Shown: positions 52,569-62,162, numbered from the stretch's first letter. The stretch is 64,000 nucleotides of DNA from Afipia sp. Root123D2 (GCF_001425835.1 NZ_LMDP01000001.1:1793838-1857837); one strand, 5' to 3'. The notes: a model not told the origin generated them from the sequence alone. Numbers and translations are program-made.

Positions 52569-52904
52569 TCAGCCGCCCGTCTTCGACGGAAGACCCGCGG
52601 CCTTCCATGCCAGCATCCCGCCGGCGAGATGAGAATCGTACGGCTTGCCGCCGGCCTGCGCGGCAAGCGAGGCGGTCACCGAACGCTTGCCGGAACGGCA
52701 GGCGAACACCACCGTCCTGCCTTGCGGATCGGGAATCTCGTCGGGATCGAAAATCGAGAGCGGCAGCACCACCGCGTCGGGATAGGCCTCGGCGGAAACC
52801 TCGTTGAACTCACGCACGTCGACGAGCAGATAGCGCCCTTCGGTCAATCCTCGGGCCACCTCTTCAGGCGTGAGATCGTGAACTTGATCGGCTTTATCGG
52901 GCAC
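52569..52904 (-). CDS. Rhodanese-like domain protein
   Basis: 111 residues, a single rhodanese domain: DLTPEEVARGLTEGRYLLVD, VREFNEV, and the active-site loop ACRSGKRSVTAS with Cys near residue 69. Length and loop CRSGKR fit the sulfurtransferase single-domain type. It may carry persulfide sulfur for thiolation or detoxification. It ends eight bases before the aminotransferase start and may be cotranscribed with it and potF. Confidence 0.88.
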   Translation of the reverse strand: MPDKADQVHDLTPEEVARGLTEGRYLLVDVREFNEVSAEAYPDAVVLPLSIFDPDEIPDPQGRTVVFACRSGKRSVTASLAAQAGGKPYDSHLAGGMLAWKAAGLPSKTGG

Positions 52905-53030
52905 TGTGGCCTCCCGGCTTGGTCCGCTTTTTTTCGGGCGTCAAACTCCCTTTTTGTGCGGACAAAATCAAGCGCCGGAGGGGGGTAAATAAGAAGGCTG
53001 AAATCCCGATTGCACTAAATCGTCATGCCC

Positions 53031-53160
53031 ATGCCCCGGACGCGGCGCGGCATCTTTTATGCCGCTCCGCTGATCCGGAGCCGTCCCAAACACCGAGTGT
53101 GGAACGATCCCGGGTCTGCGTCGCAACGTAAGGAACGCTGCGACGCGCCCGGGATACGGG
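53031..53160. repeat. Long composite palindrome, family D (copy 2)
   Basis: Same three-hairpin layout and sequence framework as 37785-37912: ATGCCCCGGA...TGATCCGGAG, then CCAAACACCGAGTGTGGAA, then ATCCCGGGTCTGCG...GCGCCCGGGAT. Orientation is the same as copy 1. The 407-bp gap 52905-53311 holds this repeat and the next one and no gene. Confidence 0.75.
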
Positions 53161-53225
53161 CTCAAAAAGCGATCAGTGAAGTAAGATGCTTAAAAGTGCT
53201 GAGTGCTTTCGAGCGCGACACCCAC

Positions 53226-53304
53226 CCGTAGCCCGCATGAAGCGCAGCGCAATGCGGGATGATGGTCTTATGAGACCCGGATTTCGCTTCGCTGCATCCG
53301 GGCT
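53226..53304. repeat. Family F palindrome (GTAGCCCG arms)
   Basis: GTAGCCCG at 53226-53233 is mirrored by CGGGCTAC at 53297-53304. Each half also contains a GCGAAGCG/CGCAGCGC-type inner hairpin. It lies directly downstream of the Kup gene, whose stop is at 53312, and could act as a 3' end stabiliser. Confidence 0.7.
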
Positions 53305-53311
53305 ACGATCG

Positions 53312-55234
53312 CTAAATCGACACCTGCGTGCCGACTTCGACCACCCGGCCGGTCGGGATCTGGTAATAATCGGTGGCGTCGTTGGCAGCGCGGGACAGCG
53401 CGATGAACAGGCGATCCTGCCAGCCCGGCATTTCGGATTTGGCCGCCGGTTTCAGGGCACGGCGCGACAGGAAGAACGACGTCGACATGATGTCGAACTG
53501 CCAGCCGAGCTTGCGGGCGATGGCGAGCGCCTTCGGCACGTTGGGCGATTCCATGAAGCCGAAGCGCAGCGCGACACGGGAAAACCCCTCGCTGATCTCC
53601 TCGAGCCGGACACGCTCGCCCGGATCGACGCGCGGCGTCGGCGCGGTCTCGATGGTGAGAATGACGTTCTTCTGATGCAGCACCTTGTAGTGCTTCAGGC
53701 TGTGCATCAGCGCGGTCGGCGCAAAATCCGGATTGCTGGTCAGGAACACCGCCGTACCCGCCACGCGCTGCGGCGGTTTCTTCTCCAGCATCGCCACCAG
53801 TTCCGCCAGCGGGATTTCCTGCTTGTGCGATTTCTGATGCAGGATCCGGCTGCCGCGCCGCCAGGTGTACATCAGCAGCATCACCACGCCGCCGAGCACC
53901 AGCGGCACCCAACCGCCCTCGAACACCTTGAGCAGGTTGGCGGACAGGAAGGTCAGGTCGAGCAGCAGGAACGGTGCGATCAGGGCCGCGGCGGCAAGCG
54001 GGTGCCACTTCCATACCTTCCAGATCACGACGAAACCCATCGTCGCCGTCACCACCATGGTGCCGGTGACGGCGATGCCATAGGCCGAGGCCAGCGCGCT
54101 CGACGAGCGGAACAGCACCACCAGCAGCAGCACGGCGATCAGCAGCAGCAGCGTGACGCGGGGAATGTAGATCTGGCCGGCGTGGGCCTCGGAGGTGTGG
54201 CGGATCTCGAAGCGCGGCATCAGGCCGAGTTGAATCGCCTGCCGTGTCAGCGAATAGGCTCCGGTGATGACGGCCTGGCTGGCGATCACCGTGGCAACGG
54301 TCGCAAGCACCACCATCGGCACCAGCGCCCAGTCGGGATACATCAGGAAGAACGGGTTTTCGACGGCGCGCGGATTGTGGAGCACGATCGCACCCTGCCC
54401 GAGATAGTTCAGCGCCAGCGACGGCAGCACGATCACGAGCCAGGCGGTCTGGATCGGTTTCTTGCCGAAATGGCCGAGGTCGGCATAAAGCGCCTCGGCG
54501 CCGGTGACGGCGAGAAACACCGCGCCCAGCGTCACCAGTCCGATGACGCCATGATGGATCATGAACGAGATCGCGTGCAGCGGATTGAACGCGGACAGCA
54601 CTTCGGGATGGCGGATCACGGGCGGGATCGCCGCCACCGCGATCACCACGAACCACAGGCACATCAGCGGTCCGAACAATGCAGCGACCCGTGCGGTGCC
54701 GCGCGACTGCACCGCGAACAGAGCGAGCAGGATCACCACCGTGAGCGGAACCACATAGGGATCGAGCGCGGCGGTCGCGAGCTTCATGCCTTCGATCGCC
54801 GACAGCACCGACAATGCCGGGGTGATGACCGCGTCGCCGTAGAACAAGGCGCCGCTGACGATTCCGAGCATCACGATGCCGGCGCCGCCGGGGCCGAGTG
54901 CGCGCTGCGCCAGCGCCATCAGCGCCAGGGTGCCGCCCTCGCCGTTGTTGTCGGCGCGCAGCAGGATCAGGACGTATTTCAGCGTCACCACCACGATCAG
55001 CGCCCACAGCACCAGCGACAGCACGCCCAGCACGGCATTCGGATCGACGTGCGTTGCGCTGGCGCCCGCCGCCGTCACCGCCTCACGGAAGGCGTAGAGG
55101 GGGCTGGTGCCGATGTCGCCATAGACGACGCCGATGCTGCCGAGCATCAGGGTCGGAAAGGCTGCCGTGGAATGGGCTTCGCAATGGCCATTGGCCGCCG
55201 GCTGGTTCGCCGCGGCGACCGCGATGCTGCTCAT
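53312..55234 (-). CDS. kup: Potassium transporter Kup (copy 1)
   Basis: 640 residues from ATG 55234. About 12 transmembrane segments; the N-terminal [21 protein letters not shown] is the KUP/HAK signature, followed by [15 protein letters not shown] and [20 protein letters not shown] near residue 140. The C-terminal cytosolic region includes [18 protein letters not shown] and the closing [17 protein letters not shown]. Proton-coupled potassium uptake. A second complete kup gene lies directly upstream in the same direction, so the pair is a tandem duplication. Confidence 0.95.
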   Translation of the reverse strand: MSSIAVAAANQPAANGHCEAHSTAAFPTLMLGSIGVVYGDIGTSPLYAFREAVTAAGASATHVDPNAVLGVLSLVLWALIVVVTLKYVLILLRADNNGEGGTLALMALAQRALGPGGAGIVMLGIVSGALFYGDAVITPALSVLSAIEGMKLATAALDPYVVPLTVVILLALFAVQSRGTARVAALFGPLMCLWFVVIAVAAIPPVIRHPEVLSAFNPLHAISFMIHHGVIGLVTLGAVFLAVTGAEALYADLGHFGKKPIQTAWLVIVLPSLALNYLGQGAIVLHNPRAVENPFFLMYPDWALVPMVVLATVATVIASQAVITGAYSLTRQAIQLGLMPRFEIRHTSEAHAGQIYIPRVTLLLLIAVLLLVVLFRSSSALASAYGIAVTGTMVVTATMGFVVIWKVWKWHPLAAAALIAPFLLLDLTFLSANLLKVFEGGWVPLVLGGVVMLLMYTWRRGSRILHQKSHKQEIPLAELVAMLEKKPPQRVAGTAVFLTSNPDFAPTALMHSLKHYKVLHQKNVILTIETAPTPRVDPGERVRLEEISEGFSRVALRFGFMESPNVPKALAIARKLGWQFDIMSTSFFLSRRALKPAAKSEMPGWQDRLFIALSRAANDATDYYQIPTGRVVEVGTQVSI

Positions 55235-55375
55235 GGGTGATAGGGCCCTCGGTTGCACTGCACAATGACAGAGGCCGGGCATATACGCTCTCGCTCAGAG
55301 CTTATCTCGCGCTGATTTTCGGCCTCAGACCTGCGGTGAGCGCATACCGCAACGGTGCGAAAATATATCAATGAA

Positions 55376-57277
55376 TCAGATAGATACCTGAGTTCCAACC
55401 TCGACCACGCGGCCGGTCGGGATCTGGAAATAGTCGGTCGCGTCATTGGCGGCCCGGCTCAGGCTGATGAACAGATGGTCCTGCCATTTCGGCATTCCCG
55501 ATTGCGCCGCCGGCTTCAGCGAGCGCCGCGACACGAAGAACGACGTCGACATGATGTCGAACTGCCAGCCGAGCTTGCGGGCGATGGCGAGCGCCTTGGG
55601 CACATTCGGCATCTCCATGAAGCCGAAATTGAGCCGGACAGCCGAGAACTTGTCGCTGATGCCCTCGATGGTGACGCGATCGAGGATGTCCACGCGCGGC
55701 GTCTGCGCGGTGGTGATGGTGAGAATGACGTTGTGCTCGTGAAGCACCTTGTTGTGCTTGAGATTGTGCAGCAGCGCGGTCGGGACGTATTCCGGATCGC
55801 TCGTCAGGAACACCGCGGTGCCCTTGACGATATGCGGCGGCCGTTTTTCGAGGCTCTTGATCAGGTCGCGCAACGGCACTTCGGTGCGCCGGGTCTTGTT
55901 GGTGAGGATCGCCGCCCCGCGCCGCCAGGTCCAGATCAGCACCACCACCGCGAGGCCGAACAGCAGCGGCACCCACGCGCCATCAAGCAGCTTGAGGAAG
56001 TTGGCGGCGAAGAATGTCATGTCGACAAACACCAGCGGCACGATCAGCGCGGCCGCGGCGCCCGCGCGCCAGCCCCACAATTTCCAGACCACCACGAAGC
56101 CCATGATGCCGTCCGCGACCATGGTGGTCGAAACCGCGATGCCGTAGGCCGAGGCCAGACCGCTCGAGGTGCGGAACATCAGGACCAGCAGCAGCACGCC
56201 GATCAGCAGCAGGGTGTTGACGCGCGGCAGATAGATCTGCCCGGCATGGGTTTCGGAAGTGAAACGGACCTCGAAACGCGGCAGCAGACCGAGTTGCACC
56301 GCCTGCCGGACCAGCGAGAACGCGCCGGTAATCACGGCCTGGCTGGCGATGATGGTGGCAATCGTCGCCAGCACGATCAGCGGCACCAGGAAGGTTTCCG
56401 GCACCATCCGGTAGAACGTGTTTTCGATGGCGTTGGGATGGGACAGGACCAGCGCGCCCTGCCCGAAATAGTTGATCAGCAGCGCCGGCAGCACGAAAAA
56501 GAACCACGCGGAGCGGATCGGCTTCCGGCCGAAATGGCCGAGATCGGCGTAAAGCGCCTCGCCGCCGGTCACCGCGAGGAACACCGCGCCGAGCGCGACG
56601 AGGCCGATCTCGCCGTGGTTCAGCATGAAGTGGACCGCGTACCAGGGATTGATCGCATACAGGACGGTCGGATCGTCGGAGATATGCATCGCGCCCATTA
56701 CGGCGAGAACGCTGAACCAGACGATCATCACCGGACCGAACGCGGACGCGATCCGATGAGTGCCGTGACTCTGGACGCTGAACAAAAGAACGAGAATGAA
56801 CACCGTGAGCGGCACGACGTAATGCTCGAGCCCCGGTGCCGCGATCTTCAGGCCTTCGACCGCCGACAACACCGAGATCGCCGGGGTGATCATCGAATCG
56901 CCGAGGAACATCGCCGCGCCGACAATGCCCAGTCCGAGCAATATTCCGGAGCGGCGGCCGAGCGCGCGCTGGCCAAGCGCCATCAGCGACAGCGTACCGC
57001 CCTCGCCGTTGTTGTCGGCGCGCAGCAGCAACAGCACATACTTGGTAGTGACGACGATGAAGAGCGCCCACACGATCAGCGACAGCACGCCGAGCACGAC
57101 CGCCCGGGAGACGTCCCCGCCTTCGGTTGCGCCGTGGACCGCTTCGCGGAAGGCATACAGCGGCGACGTACCGATATCGCCGAACACCACGCCGACACTG
57201 CCGAGAGTTAATTTCCAAAAGCCCGAGTGGGGCTCGACTTCATCGGGGACTTCGGTGGTCGTCTCGGTGGCAGCCAT
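55376..57277 (-). CDS. kup: Potassium transporter Kup (copy 2)
   Basis: 633 residues from ATG 57277; the longer reading has no clear start signal. Same motifs as copy 1 with visible divergence: [54 protein letters not shown], and the same C-terminal block ending [14 protein letters not shown]. Both copies are complete, which argues that both are functional; they may differ in affinity or regulation. It lies 141 bp upstream of copy 1 and downstream of the stator genes in the same direction. Confidence 0.95.
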   Translation of the reverse strand: MAATETTTEVPDEVEPHSGFWKLTLGSVGVVFGDIGTSPLYAFREAVHGATEGGDVSRAVVLGVLSLIVWALFIVVTTKYVLLLLRADNNGEGGTLSLMALGQRALGRRSGILLGLGIVGAAMFLGDSMITPAISVLSAVEGLKIAAPGLEHYVVPLTVFILVLLFSVQSHGTHRIASAFGPVMIVWFSVLAVMGAMHISDDPTVLYAINPWYAVHFMLNHGEIGLVALGAVFLAVTGGEALYADLGHFGRKPIRSAWFFFVLPALLINYFGQGALVLSHPNAIENTFYRMVPETFLVPLIVLATIATIIASQAVITGAFSLVRQAVQLGLLPRFEVRFTSETHAGQIYLPRVNTLLLIGVLLLVLMFRTSSGLASAYGIAVSTTMVADGIMGFVVVWKLWGWRAGAAAALIVPLVFVDMTFFAANFLKLLDGAWVPLLFGLAVVVLIWTWRRGAAILTNKTRRTEVPLRDLIKSLEKRPPHIVKGTAVFLTSDPEYVPTALLHNLKHNKVLHEHNVILTITTAQTPRVDILDRVTIEGISDKFSAVRLNFGFMEMPNVPKALAIARKLGWQFDIMSTSFFVSRRSLKPAAQSGMPKWQDHLFISLSRAANDATDYFQIPTGRVVEVGTQVSI

Positions 57278-57372
57278 GACTTGAACAAACGCTTTGCTGG
57301 TGACTTCGATCCAGACGCCCCGATGGCGGCCATTCGGCGGACCGGCCTTATAGCACCGCGTCTCCTGCAAGC

Positions 57373-57414
57373 CCACAAAGCCCTGACAGGATTTCCACCG
57401 TCAGGGTTTTGTGG
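57373..57414. terminator. Strong hairpin between the stator pair and the kup genes
   Basis: A 15-bp stem, CCACAAAGCCCTGAC at 57373-57387 against GTCAGGGTTTTGTGG at 57400-57414, with one mismatch as a G-T wobble and a 12-base loop. It is 23 bp downstream of the motB-like stop and about 95 bp upstream of kup copy 2. No long T run follows on either strand; termination is plausible but not proven. Confidence 0.5.
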
Positions 57415-57436
57415 TAAAATAGTAGCGATCAAGCCG

Positions 57437-58267
57437 TCAGGGCTTGAGATTCGGCGGCAATGGCGGGCTTTCCCGCATCAGGGTGATCGTCACCCGGCGG
57501 TTGGCGGCCAGCGACGGATCGTCCGGAAACAGCGGCTGGGTGTCGGCCTTGCCCGAGACGGCGAAGATATGGGACGGCGGCAAGCCCTCACGCTCGAGAA
57601 TCTGCCGGACCGCGTTGGCCCGGTCGGCGGACAGATCGAAGGCATCGTAATCCCGACGGGACTGCACGAAGGTCGAAGACGTGTGGCCGACGATCGACAC
57701 CCGCAGCGGCGACTGCCGGAGCGGCCCGGCGAGCCGCTGGATCAGCTTGCGCGTCCGCTCGTAAGGCTGCCTGGAGCCATCGGCGAACATCGAGCGGCCG
57801 TCCTGATCGACGATCTCCAGATTGAGACCGTCCTTGGTTTCCTCGAACATGATGTGCTTGGACAACTCGGTCATTTCCGGCATGTCCTGCAACGCCTGAC
57901 GCAGCGACGCCGAGGCGAGCGCGAATTCGCGATCGGTCTTGAGACGCGCGCCGACAAGGCGCTTCTGGTCGTTCTGGTCCGGCGTCGGCGTGTTGGACGC
58001 CTCCTCCGGCGGAATATGGTCGACGTTCTTCAGTTTCGGCCGCGTCGGCAGGCCGTCGGATTCGATCACACCGGAATAGCGTGCCTGGGTCTGCACGCCG
58101 AACGCGTCGCGCATCGAGCCGGCGACGATCTTCAGCTTCTGCTGATCCTGACTGGAGAACGCGACGAGCATCACGAAGAAGCTCATCATCAGGCCCATCA
58201 GATCGGCGAACGTCACGAACCAGCCGTGTCCTCCGCCGTGCGCGTCGCCTCGTTTCTTCTTGGCCAT
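57437..58267 (-). CDS. MotB/PomB-like stator protein (OmpA family)
   Basis: 276 residues. A single transmembrane helix near residues 17-37, FVTFADLMGLMMSFFVMLVAFS, has the ion-binding Asp22, and the following QQKLKIVAGSMRDAFGVQ closely resembles PomB of sodium-driven motors. The C-terminal OmpA-like peptidoglycan-binding domain contains RVSIVGHTSSTFVQSRRDYD and LSADRANAVRQILEREGL near residue 225. It anchors the motor stator to the cell wall. It pairs with the MotA-like protein upstream, 33 bp away. Confidence 0.88.
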   Translation of the reverse strand: MAKKKRGDAHGGGHGWFVTFADLMGLMMSFFVMLVAFSSQDQQKLKIVAGSMRDAFGVQTQARYSGVIESDGLPTRPKLKNVDHIPPEEASNTPTPDQNDQKRLVGARLKTDREFALASASLRQALQDMPEMTELSKHIMFEETKDGLNLEIVDQDGRSMFADGSRQPYERTRKLIQRLAGPLRQSPLRVSIVGHTSSTFVQSRRDYDAFDLSADRANAVRQILEREGLPPSHIFAVSGKADTQPLFPDDPSLAANRRVTITLMRESPPLPPNLKP

Positions 58268-58300
58268 CGCCTGTCCCCCGAACCGTTGTCAGACCGCCGT

Positions 58301-59074
58301 TCAGGCGGGCACCGGTTCGCCCTGCTCGTGACGATGTTTCTCCGGCAGATAGGCCAGCAGCATTTCGCGCACCAGGGTCGGGCTCTTGGCATCGCGGATC
58401 ATCAGGATGCCGTCGATGATAATGGTGCGGTTGGTTTCCTCGTCGAGCAGCTTGCCATGCAGCTTGTCGGCGATCGGAAGGCAGAACAGGTTGGCGACCA
58501 GCGCGCCGTAGAGCGTCGCGAGCAGCGCAGTCGCCATGAACGGGCCGAGCTTCGAGGGATCGGTCATGTTGGCGAACATCTGCACCATGCCGATCAGCGT
58601 GCCGATCATGCCGAACGCCGGAGCGCAGTCGCCGATGGCGCGGTAGATCTTGCTGCCCTCGTCGAGGTGCATCAGGAAGTTGTCACGGTCGCGCTCGAGG
58701 TTGTCGCGAATGAAATCCATGTCGTAGCCGTCGGCGACGTAACGGATTCCCTTGGCCAGGAACGGATCGTCGGTTTCGACCTTCTCGAGTCCGACAGGCC
58801 CCTGCTTGCGGGCGATCTCGGCGATGCTGGCGAGTTCGTCAACCAGGCCGCGCGCGGTCGAGCGGCTCATGGTGAAGGCGAATTTCGCACCAAGCGGCAG
58901 GCCGTGCAGGATGGACACCAACGGGAAGCGAATGAGCGTAGCGGCAAACGAGCCGCCGAAGATGATGATCATCGCATGTTCACTGATGAACATGTGAAGG
59001 TCACCGCCCATGAAGATCATCGCCACGATCACGATCGTACCGATGATCAGGCCGATGCTTGTCGTGATATCCAT
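58301..59074 (-). CDS. MotA/PomA-like stator protein
   Basis: 257 residues from ATG 59074, with GGAG six bases upstream. Four membrane segments: TSIGLIIGTIVIVAMIFMGG, IIIFGGSFAATLIRFPL, then APAFGMIGTLIGMVQMFANM near residue 155 and TALLATLYGALVANLFCLPI near residue 185. The segments and the IGDCAPAFGMIG-type loop match the PomA branch rather than the typical proteobacterial proton MotA. It forms the ion channel of a flagellar stator with the next protein. Confidence 0.88.
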   Translation of the reverse strand: MDITTSIGLIIGTIVIVAMIFMGGDLHMFISEHAMIIIFGGSFAATLIRFPLVSILHGLPLGAKFAFTMSRSTARGLVDELASIAEIARKQGPVGLEKVETDDPFLAKGIRYVADGYDMDFIRDNLERDRDNFLMHLDEGSKIYRAIGDCAPAFGMIGTLIGMVQMFANMTDPSKLGPFMATALLATLYGALVANLFCLPIADKLHGKLLDEETNRTIIIDGILMIRDAKSPTLVREMLLAYLPEKHRHEQGEPVPA

Positions 59075-59193
59075 CAAACACTCCAACGCGCACTGGCACA
59101 GCCCATTCTGAGCTGCGCGGTCAGAGCCTAGCGCCGGTGCGATTAAATTCGCGTAAACGGCTTCTTAAGTATTAACAGGAGGTTGAGGGAGAC

Positions 59194-59337
59194 ATGACGC
59201 TAGATCGCCACATCGGATTTCATGGGCTTTTGACGCAAGCGTCTAACCTTCCGCCTCTCGGGAAGACCCGAAACTGCTTCTTCCCTGACAGCAACGCGAA
59301 CGAGGCCAAGCATCAATGTTTGTACATGGACAGCTAG
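59194..59337 (+). CDS. Small open reading frame with a strong ribosome site (speculative)
   Basis: 47 codons, ATG 59194 to TAG 59337. A GGAGG lies at 59179-59183 and a GGGAG just before the start. The product starts TLDRHIGFHGLLTQAS and has no hydrophobic run or recognisable motif. The rest of the 381-bp gap (59075-59455) between the MotA-like gene and the transporter has no other plausible gene. The strong ribosome site is the only support. Confidence 0.25.
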   Translation: MTLDRHIGFHGLLTQASNLPPLGKTRNCFFPDSNANEAKHQCLYMDS

Positions 59338-59455
59338 AGGTCCATAAGGCCGAGCTTGAGGAAAAGGCGGCATGTAACAAAAGGGCGAGCTCTGGCTTAC
59401 GATCAGCCGCCAAGCACAGTAGCGTCCATTCCAGCCCGCGGTAGGAGCACCTGAG

Positions 59456-59926
59456 ATGCGTTCGTATTTGGTTTTCGCGGCTTGGTCTGTCCTGGCGGGA
59501 ATAGGTATACCTTTAATTGGTGTTCTAAATAGCGGTATTGCCCGCAGCGTCGGCAACCCGTTCGCAGCAACGGCAGTCATGTTCGCTGTGGCAGCCCTGG
59601 TTGCCTTTGGACTCACTCTCCCGCTCTACGGCCTGCCCACCATTGCTCAACTTGGATCAGCGCCGCCGATAAGTTATGGCGCGGGTCTGCTCATCGGCCT
59701 TTATGTATTGTCGGCCACTGTCATTATCCCGCGTTTCGGCGCGGCCAGTTTCATCGCATTCATTCTGGCTGCTCAGGTTCTCACCTCTGCCGTGATCGAC
59801 CAGTTCGGTCTATTCGGCATGGAAAGACGGCCAATCGATATCACCAAGCTGGCTGGTCTGGTCGTGATCGTGTCCGGGATTGCGATCATGGAAATCGGAA
59901 ATCTAACCAAGGCCGTCCCTAAGTAG
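59456..59926 (+). CDS. DMT-family transporter, YdcZ (DUF606) type
   Basis: 156 residues; AGGAG seven bases before ATG 59456. About five hydrophobic helices, opening LVFAAWSVLAGIGIPLIGVL with the family's NSGIARSVGNPF near residue 27, and ending KLAGLVVIVSGIAIMEIG. YdcZ-like proteins are single-domain members of the drug/metabolite transporter superfamily with unknown substrate. Codon use contains many AT-rich codons (ATA, TTA, CTA, AGT) compared with neighbours, hinting at a different origin. Confidence 0.8.
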   Translation: MRSYLVFAAWSVLAGIGIPLIGVLNSGIARSVGNPFAATAVMFAVAALVAFGLTLPLYGLPTIAQLGSAPPISYGAGLLIGLYVLSATVIIPRFGAASFIAFILAAQVLTSAVIDQFGLFGMERRPIDITKLAGLVVIVSGIAIMEIGNLTKAVPK

Positions 59927-60012
59927 GGGCGCCTCAAGCTGATCTGTCCATCGCGGATAAAGGCGCCCGTAAATTTACGCCTGTGTGCATCAGGAATCGC
60001 CGCAGCCGACGT

Positions 60013-60900
60013 TCAGTTCAGCCGGGGCGGCCGTTCGTCGGCGGCTTCTTCGGAGGGGGCCGCAGGATATGGCGGCACCGGTTCTGATACCCCGGCCGCG
60101 GCCGCAGCCGCGGTCTGGAGATTCATCCGCCGCTCCTGCTCGCGATAGGACATCACGCCAAATGGCAGGCTGAGCAGATACAGCAGCGCGGCTACGCTGA
60201 GCAGATGCCACGGGTAGCTGATGAGAACGGCGATAAACAGCACCACCAGCACCACCACCGGCAGCACCATTTCCGGCGCGACCTTGCCGCCGAACTTCTT
60301 GCCCGAAAAGACCGGCAGCCGCGACACCATCAGGAACGCGATCGTCAGCGTGTAGATCGCGATCAGCGGCGCCGGCAGCGGGTCGGCGCCGATGAACACC
60401 AGATACATCGGCAGCAGCACGCAGATCGCGCCGGCCGGGGCCGGCATTCCGGTGAAGAAGTTCGCGGCGAACGGCGGCTTGTTCGGATCGTCCATGGTGG
60501 CGTTGAAACGCGCCAGCCGCAGTCCGCCCGAGATCGCGAAGATCATCGCGGCGATCCAGCCGACGTTCTTCAAATCATGCAGCTGCCAGAAATACAGAAT
60601 GAGGCCCGGCGCGACGCCGAAATTGACGAAGTCCGCGAGACTGTCGAGTTCGGCGCCGAACCGCGACTGGCCCTTGATCATGCGGGCGATGCGTCCGTCG
60701 ATACCGTCGAGAACCGCCGCGAACACGATGGCGCCGAGCGCCAGTTCGTAGCGGCCCTCATACGACAGCCGGATCGCGGTCAGGCCCGCGCAGATCGCGA
60801 GCAGCGTGATGACGTTGGGCACCAGCATCCGCACCGGGATCGGGCGAAACCGGCGGCGGCGCAAATCTGGCGATAATCGGTCGTCGGGGAGCATGTCCAT
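60013..60900 (-). CDS. pssA: CDP-diacylglycerol-serine O-phosphatidyltransferase
   Basis: 295 residues from ATG 60900 (the closely following ATG 60894 is also possible). Makes phosphatidylserine from CDP-diacylglycerol and serine. The CDP-alcohol phosphotransferase motif is complete: DGRIARMIKGQSRFGAELDS, i.e. DGxxAR...G...D...D, near residue 65. About eight membrane segments, plus a Pro/Ala-rich C-terminal tail. The psd gene lies 73 bp upstream in the same direction, so both enzymes of phosphatidylethanolamine synthesis are paired. Confidence 0.93.
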   Translation of the reverse strand: MDMLPDDRLSPDLRRRRFRPIPVRMLVPNVITLLAICAGLTAIRLSYEGRYELALGAIVFAAVLDGIDGRIARMIKGQSRFGAELDSLADFVNFGVAPGLILYFWQLHDLKNVGWIAAMIFAISGGLRLARFNATMDDPNKPPFAANFFTGMPAPAGAICVLLPMYLVFIGADPLPAPLIAIYTLTIAFLMVSRLPVFSGKKFGGKVAPEMVLPVVVLVVLFIAVLISYPWHLLSVAALLYLLSLPFGVMSYREQERRMNLQTAAAAAAGVSEPVPPYPAAPSEEAADERPPRLN

Positions 60901-60973
60901 GCACTCTATATAACAAGGCTCACCCTGCCCCGCCATTGTGGCGGAAAGGGTTCTGCGCCGATCGCCGGAATAG

Positions 60974-61672
60974 TTAATCCTGACGGTAAGCGCGTCCGCC
61001 ATCTCCGAGCCTGAAATCCGCAAGTACCGTTTCACCGGCAATCGCGGTCTGGCCTTCGGAGACCAGCGGCTTTCCGCCCTCGGGCAGATACACATCGAGG
61101 CGCGAGCCGAACCGGATCAGCCCGAAGCGCTCCCCGGCGCCGAGGGTCTGTCCTTCGCGGACGAACGACACGATCCGCCGCGCCACCAGCCCTGCGATCT
61201 GCACCACACCGATGCGGCCCGCCGGTGTCGAGATCACCAGCGCGTTGCGCTCGTTGTCCTCGCTCGCCTTGTCGAGTTCGGCGTTGATGAATTTGCCCGG
61301 ACGATAGGCGATGCGGTCGACGCGTCCCGCGACCGGGCTGCGGTTCACGTGGCAGTTGAACACGCTCATGAACACGGAGATGCGGGTCAGCGGCTTGTCG
61401 CCGAGCCCCATCTCGGCCGGCGGCACCGCCTGCACGATCATCGACACCATGCCGTCGGCGGGCGAAACGACGATGCCCTCGCGCACCGGCGTGACGCGGA
61501 CCGGATCGCGGAAGAACAGCGCGCACCACACCGTGAGGCCGCAGCCGATCCAGCCGAGCGGCGTCCAGATCCAGAACAGGATCAGACTCGCCAGCGCGAA
61601 CGCGCCGATGAATGGATACCCCTCCGGATGGATGGGCGGGATCTGAGCGCGGATCGAATTGACGATGGACAT
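60974..61672 (-). CDS. psd: Phosphatidylserine decarboxylase proenzyme
   Basis: 232 residues from ATG 61672, with AAGG five bases upstream. Short, soluble-type family (about 230 residues). The pyruvoyl self-cleavage site is [11 protein letters not shown] with Ser190 after Gly. Segments [10 protein letters not shown] near residue 75 and [15 protein letters not shown] near residue 110 are characteristic of the alphaproteobacterial Psd. It decarboxylates phosphatidylserine to phosphatidylethanolamine, directly following PssA. Confidence 0.93.
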   Translation of the reverse strand: MSIVNSIRAQIPPIHPEGYPFIGAFALASLILFWIWTPLGWIGCGLTVWCALFFRDPVRVTPVREGIVVSPADGMVSMIVQAVPPAEMGLGDKPLTRISVFMSVFNCHVNRSPVAGRVDRIAYRPGKFINAELDKASEDNERNALVISTPAGRIGVVQIAGLVARRIVSFVREGQTLGAGERFGLIRFGSRLDVYLPEGGKPLVSEGQTAIAGETVLADFRLGDGGRAYRQD

Positions 61673-61861
61673 GTGAACCTTGGTGACCTGCGAATGAACT
61701 TGAAGATGGACCAATAAGGTGTGGCTTTTATGGGCCTAGGGAATGTGAATCGTGCGCCGCGATCTTCGAGTGGATCAGCGATTGTCTATTCCCTCTCCCC
61801 GTGTGGGAGCGGGTGGCGCGCCGCACAGCGGCATGCCGGAAGATAGGTAAACCGGACCAGG

Positions 61862-61966
61862 ACGCGCGGCCTTGAGAATCAGGTCAAGCACAGCGTCCGC
61901 ATTGCTCAGCACCTCATTATTCCAGAACCTCATCACGCGAAACCCCTGATCGGCCAGCCAGAGGTG
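61862..61966 (-). pseudogene. Remnant of a DUF559 domain protein
   Basis: Reads DQGFRVMRFWNNEVLSNADA on the minus strand, which matches the C-terminal strand-helix of DUF559 (Vsr-like endonuclease fold) proteins, typically GFRVLRFWNN followed by a short helix. Only about 35 codons remain; the upstream sequence of the frame is palindromic repeat DNA. It is probably a decayed gene, and the catalytic part is missing. Confidence 0.6.
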
Positions 61967-61991
61967 CACCGATGCTGCGGATTTATTCGAT

Positions 61992-62141
61992 GTCATGGCC
62001 GGGCTTGTCCCGGCCATCCCGATTAGGTGGCCCCGGCGCGTCCCTTATCGAGGTCACCGGGACGAGCCCGGTGACGACACCGAGAGAAGACGCAGTATCG
62101 CGCCCCGTAAATAGCTGGGTCCCCGCCTGCGCGGGGACGAC
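61992..62141. repeat. Cluster of palindromes (families A, C and B)
   Basis: GTCATGGCCGGG-CTTGT-CCCGGCCAT at 61992-62017, GTCACCGGG/CCCGGTGAC at 62053-62075, and an inverted family B unit at 62115-62141. The set mirrors the repeats at 29205-29347. The 490-bp gap between psd and the ABC exporter (61673-62162) holds these repeats and the DUF559 remnant and no intact gene. Confidence 0.8.
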
Positions 62142-62162
62142 GCGTGGAGAGATCGCTCCGCC

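Noticed and set aside
53186-57211. Two long plus-strand frames opposite the kup genes
   Set aside because: His/Gln/Arg-rich translations are mirror images of the Leu/Val-rich Kup frames and are not proteins.
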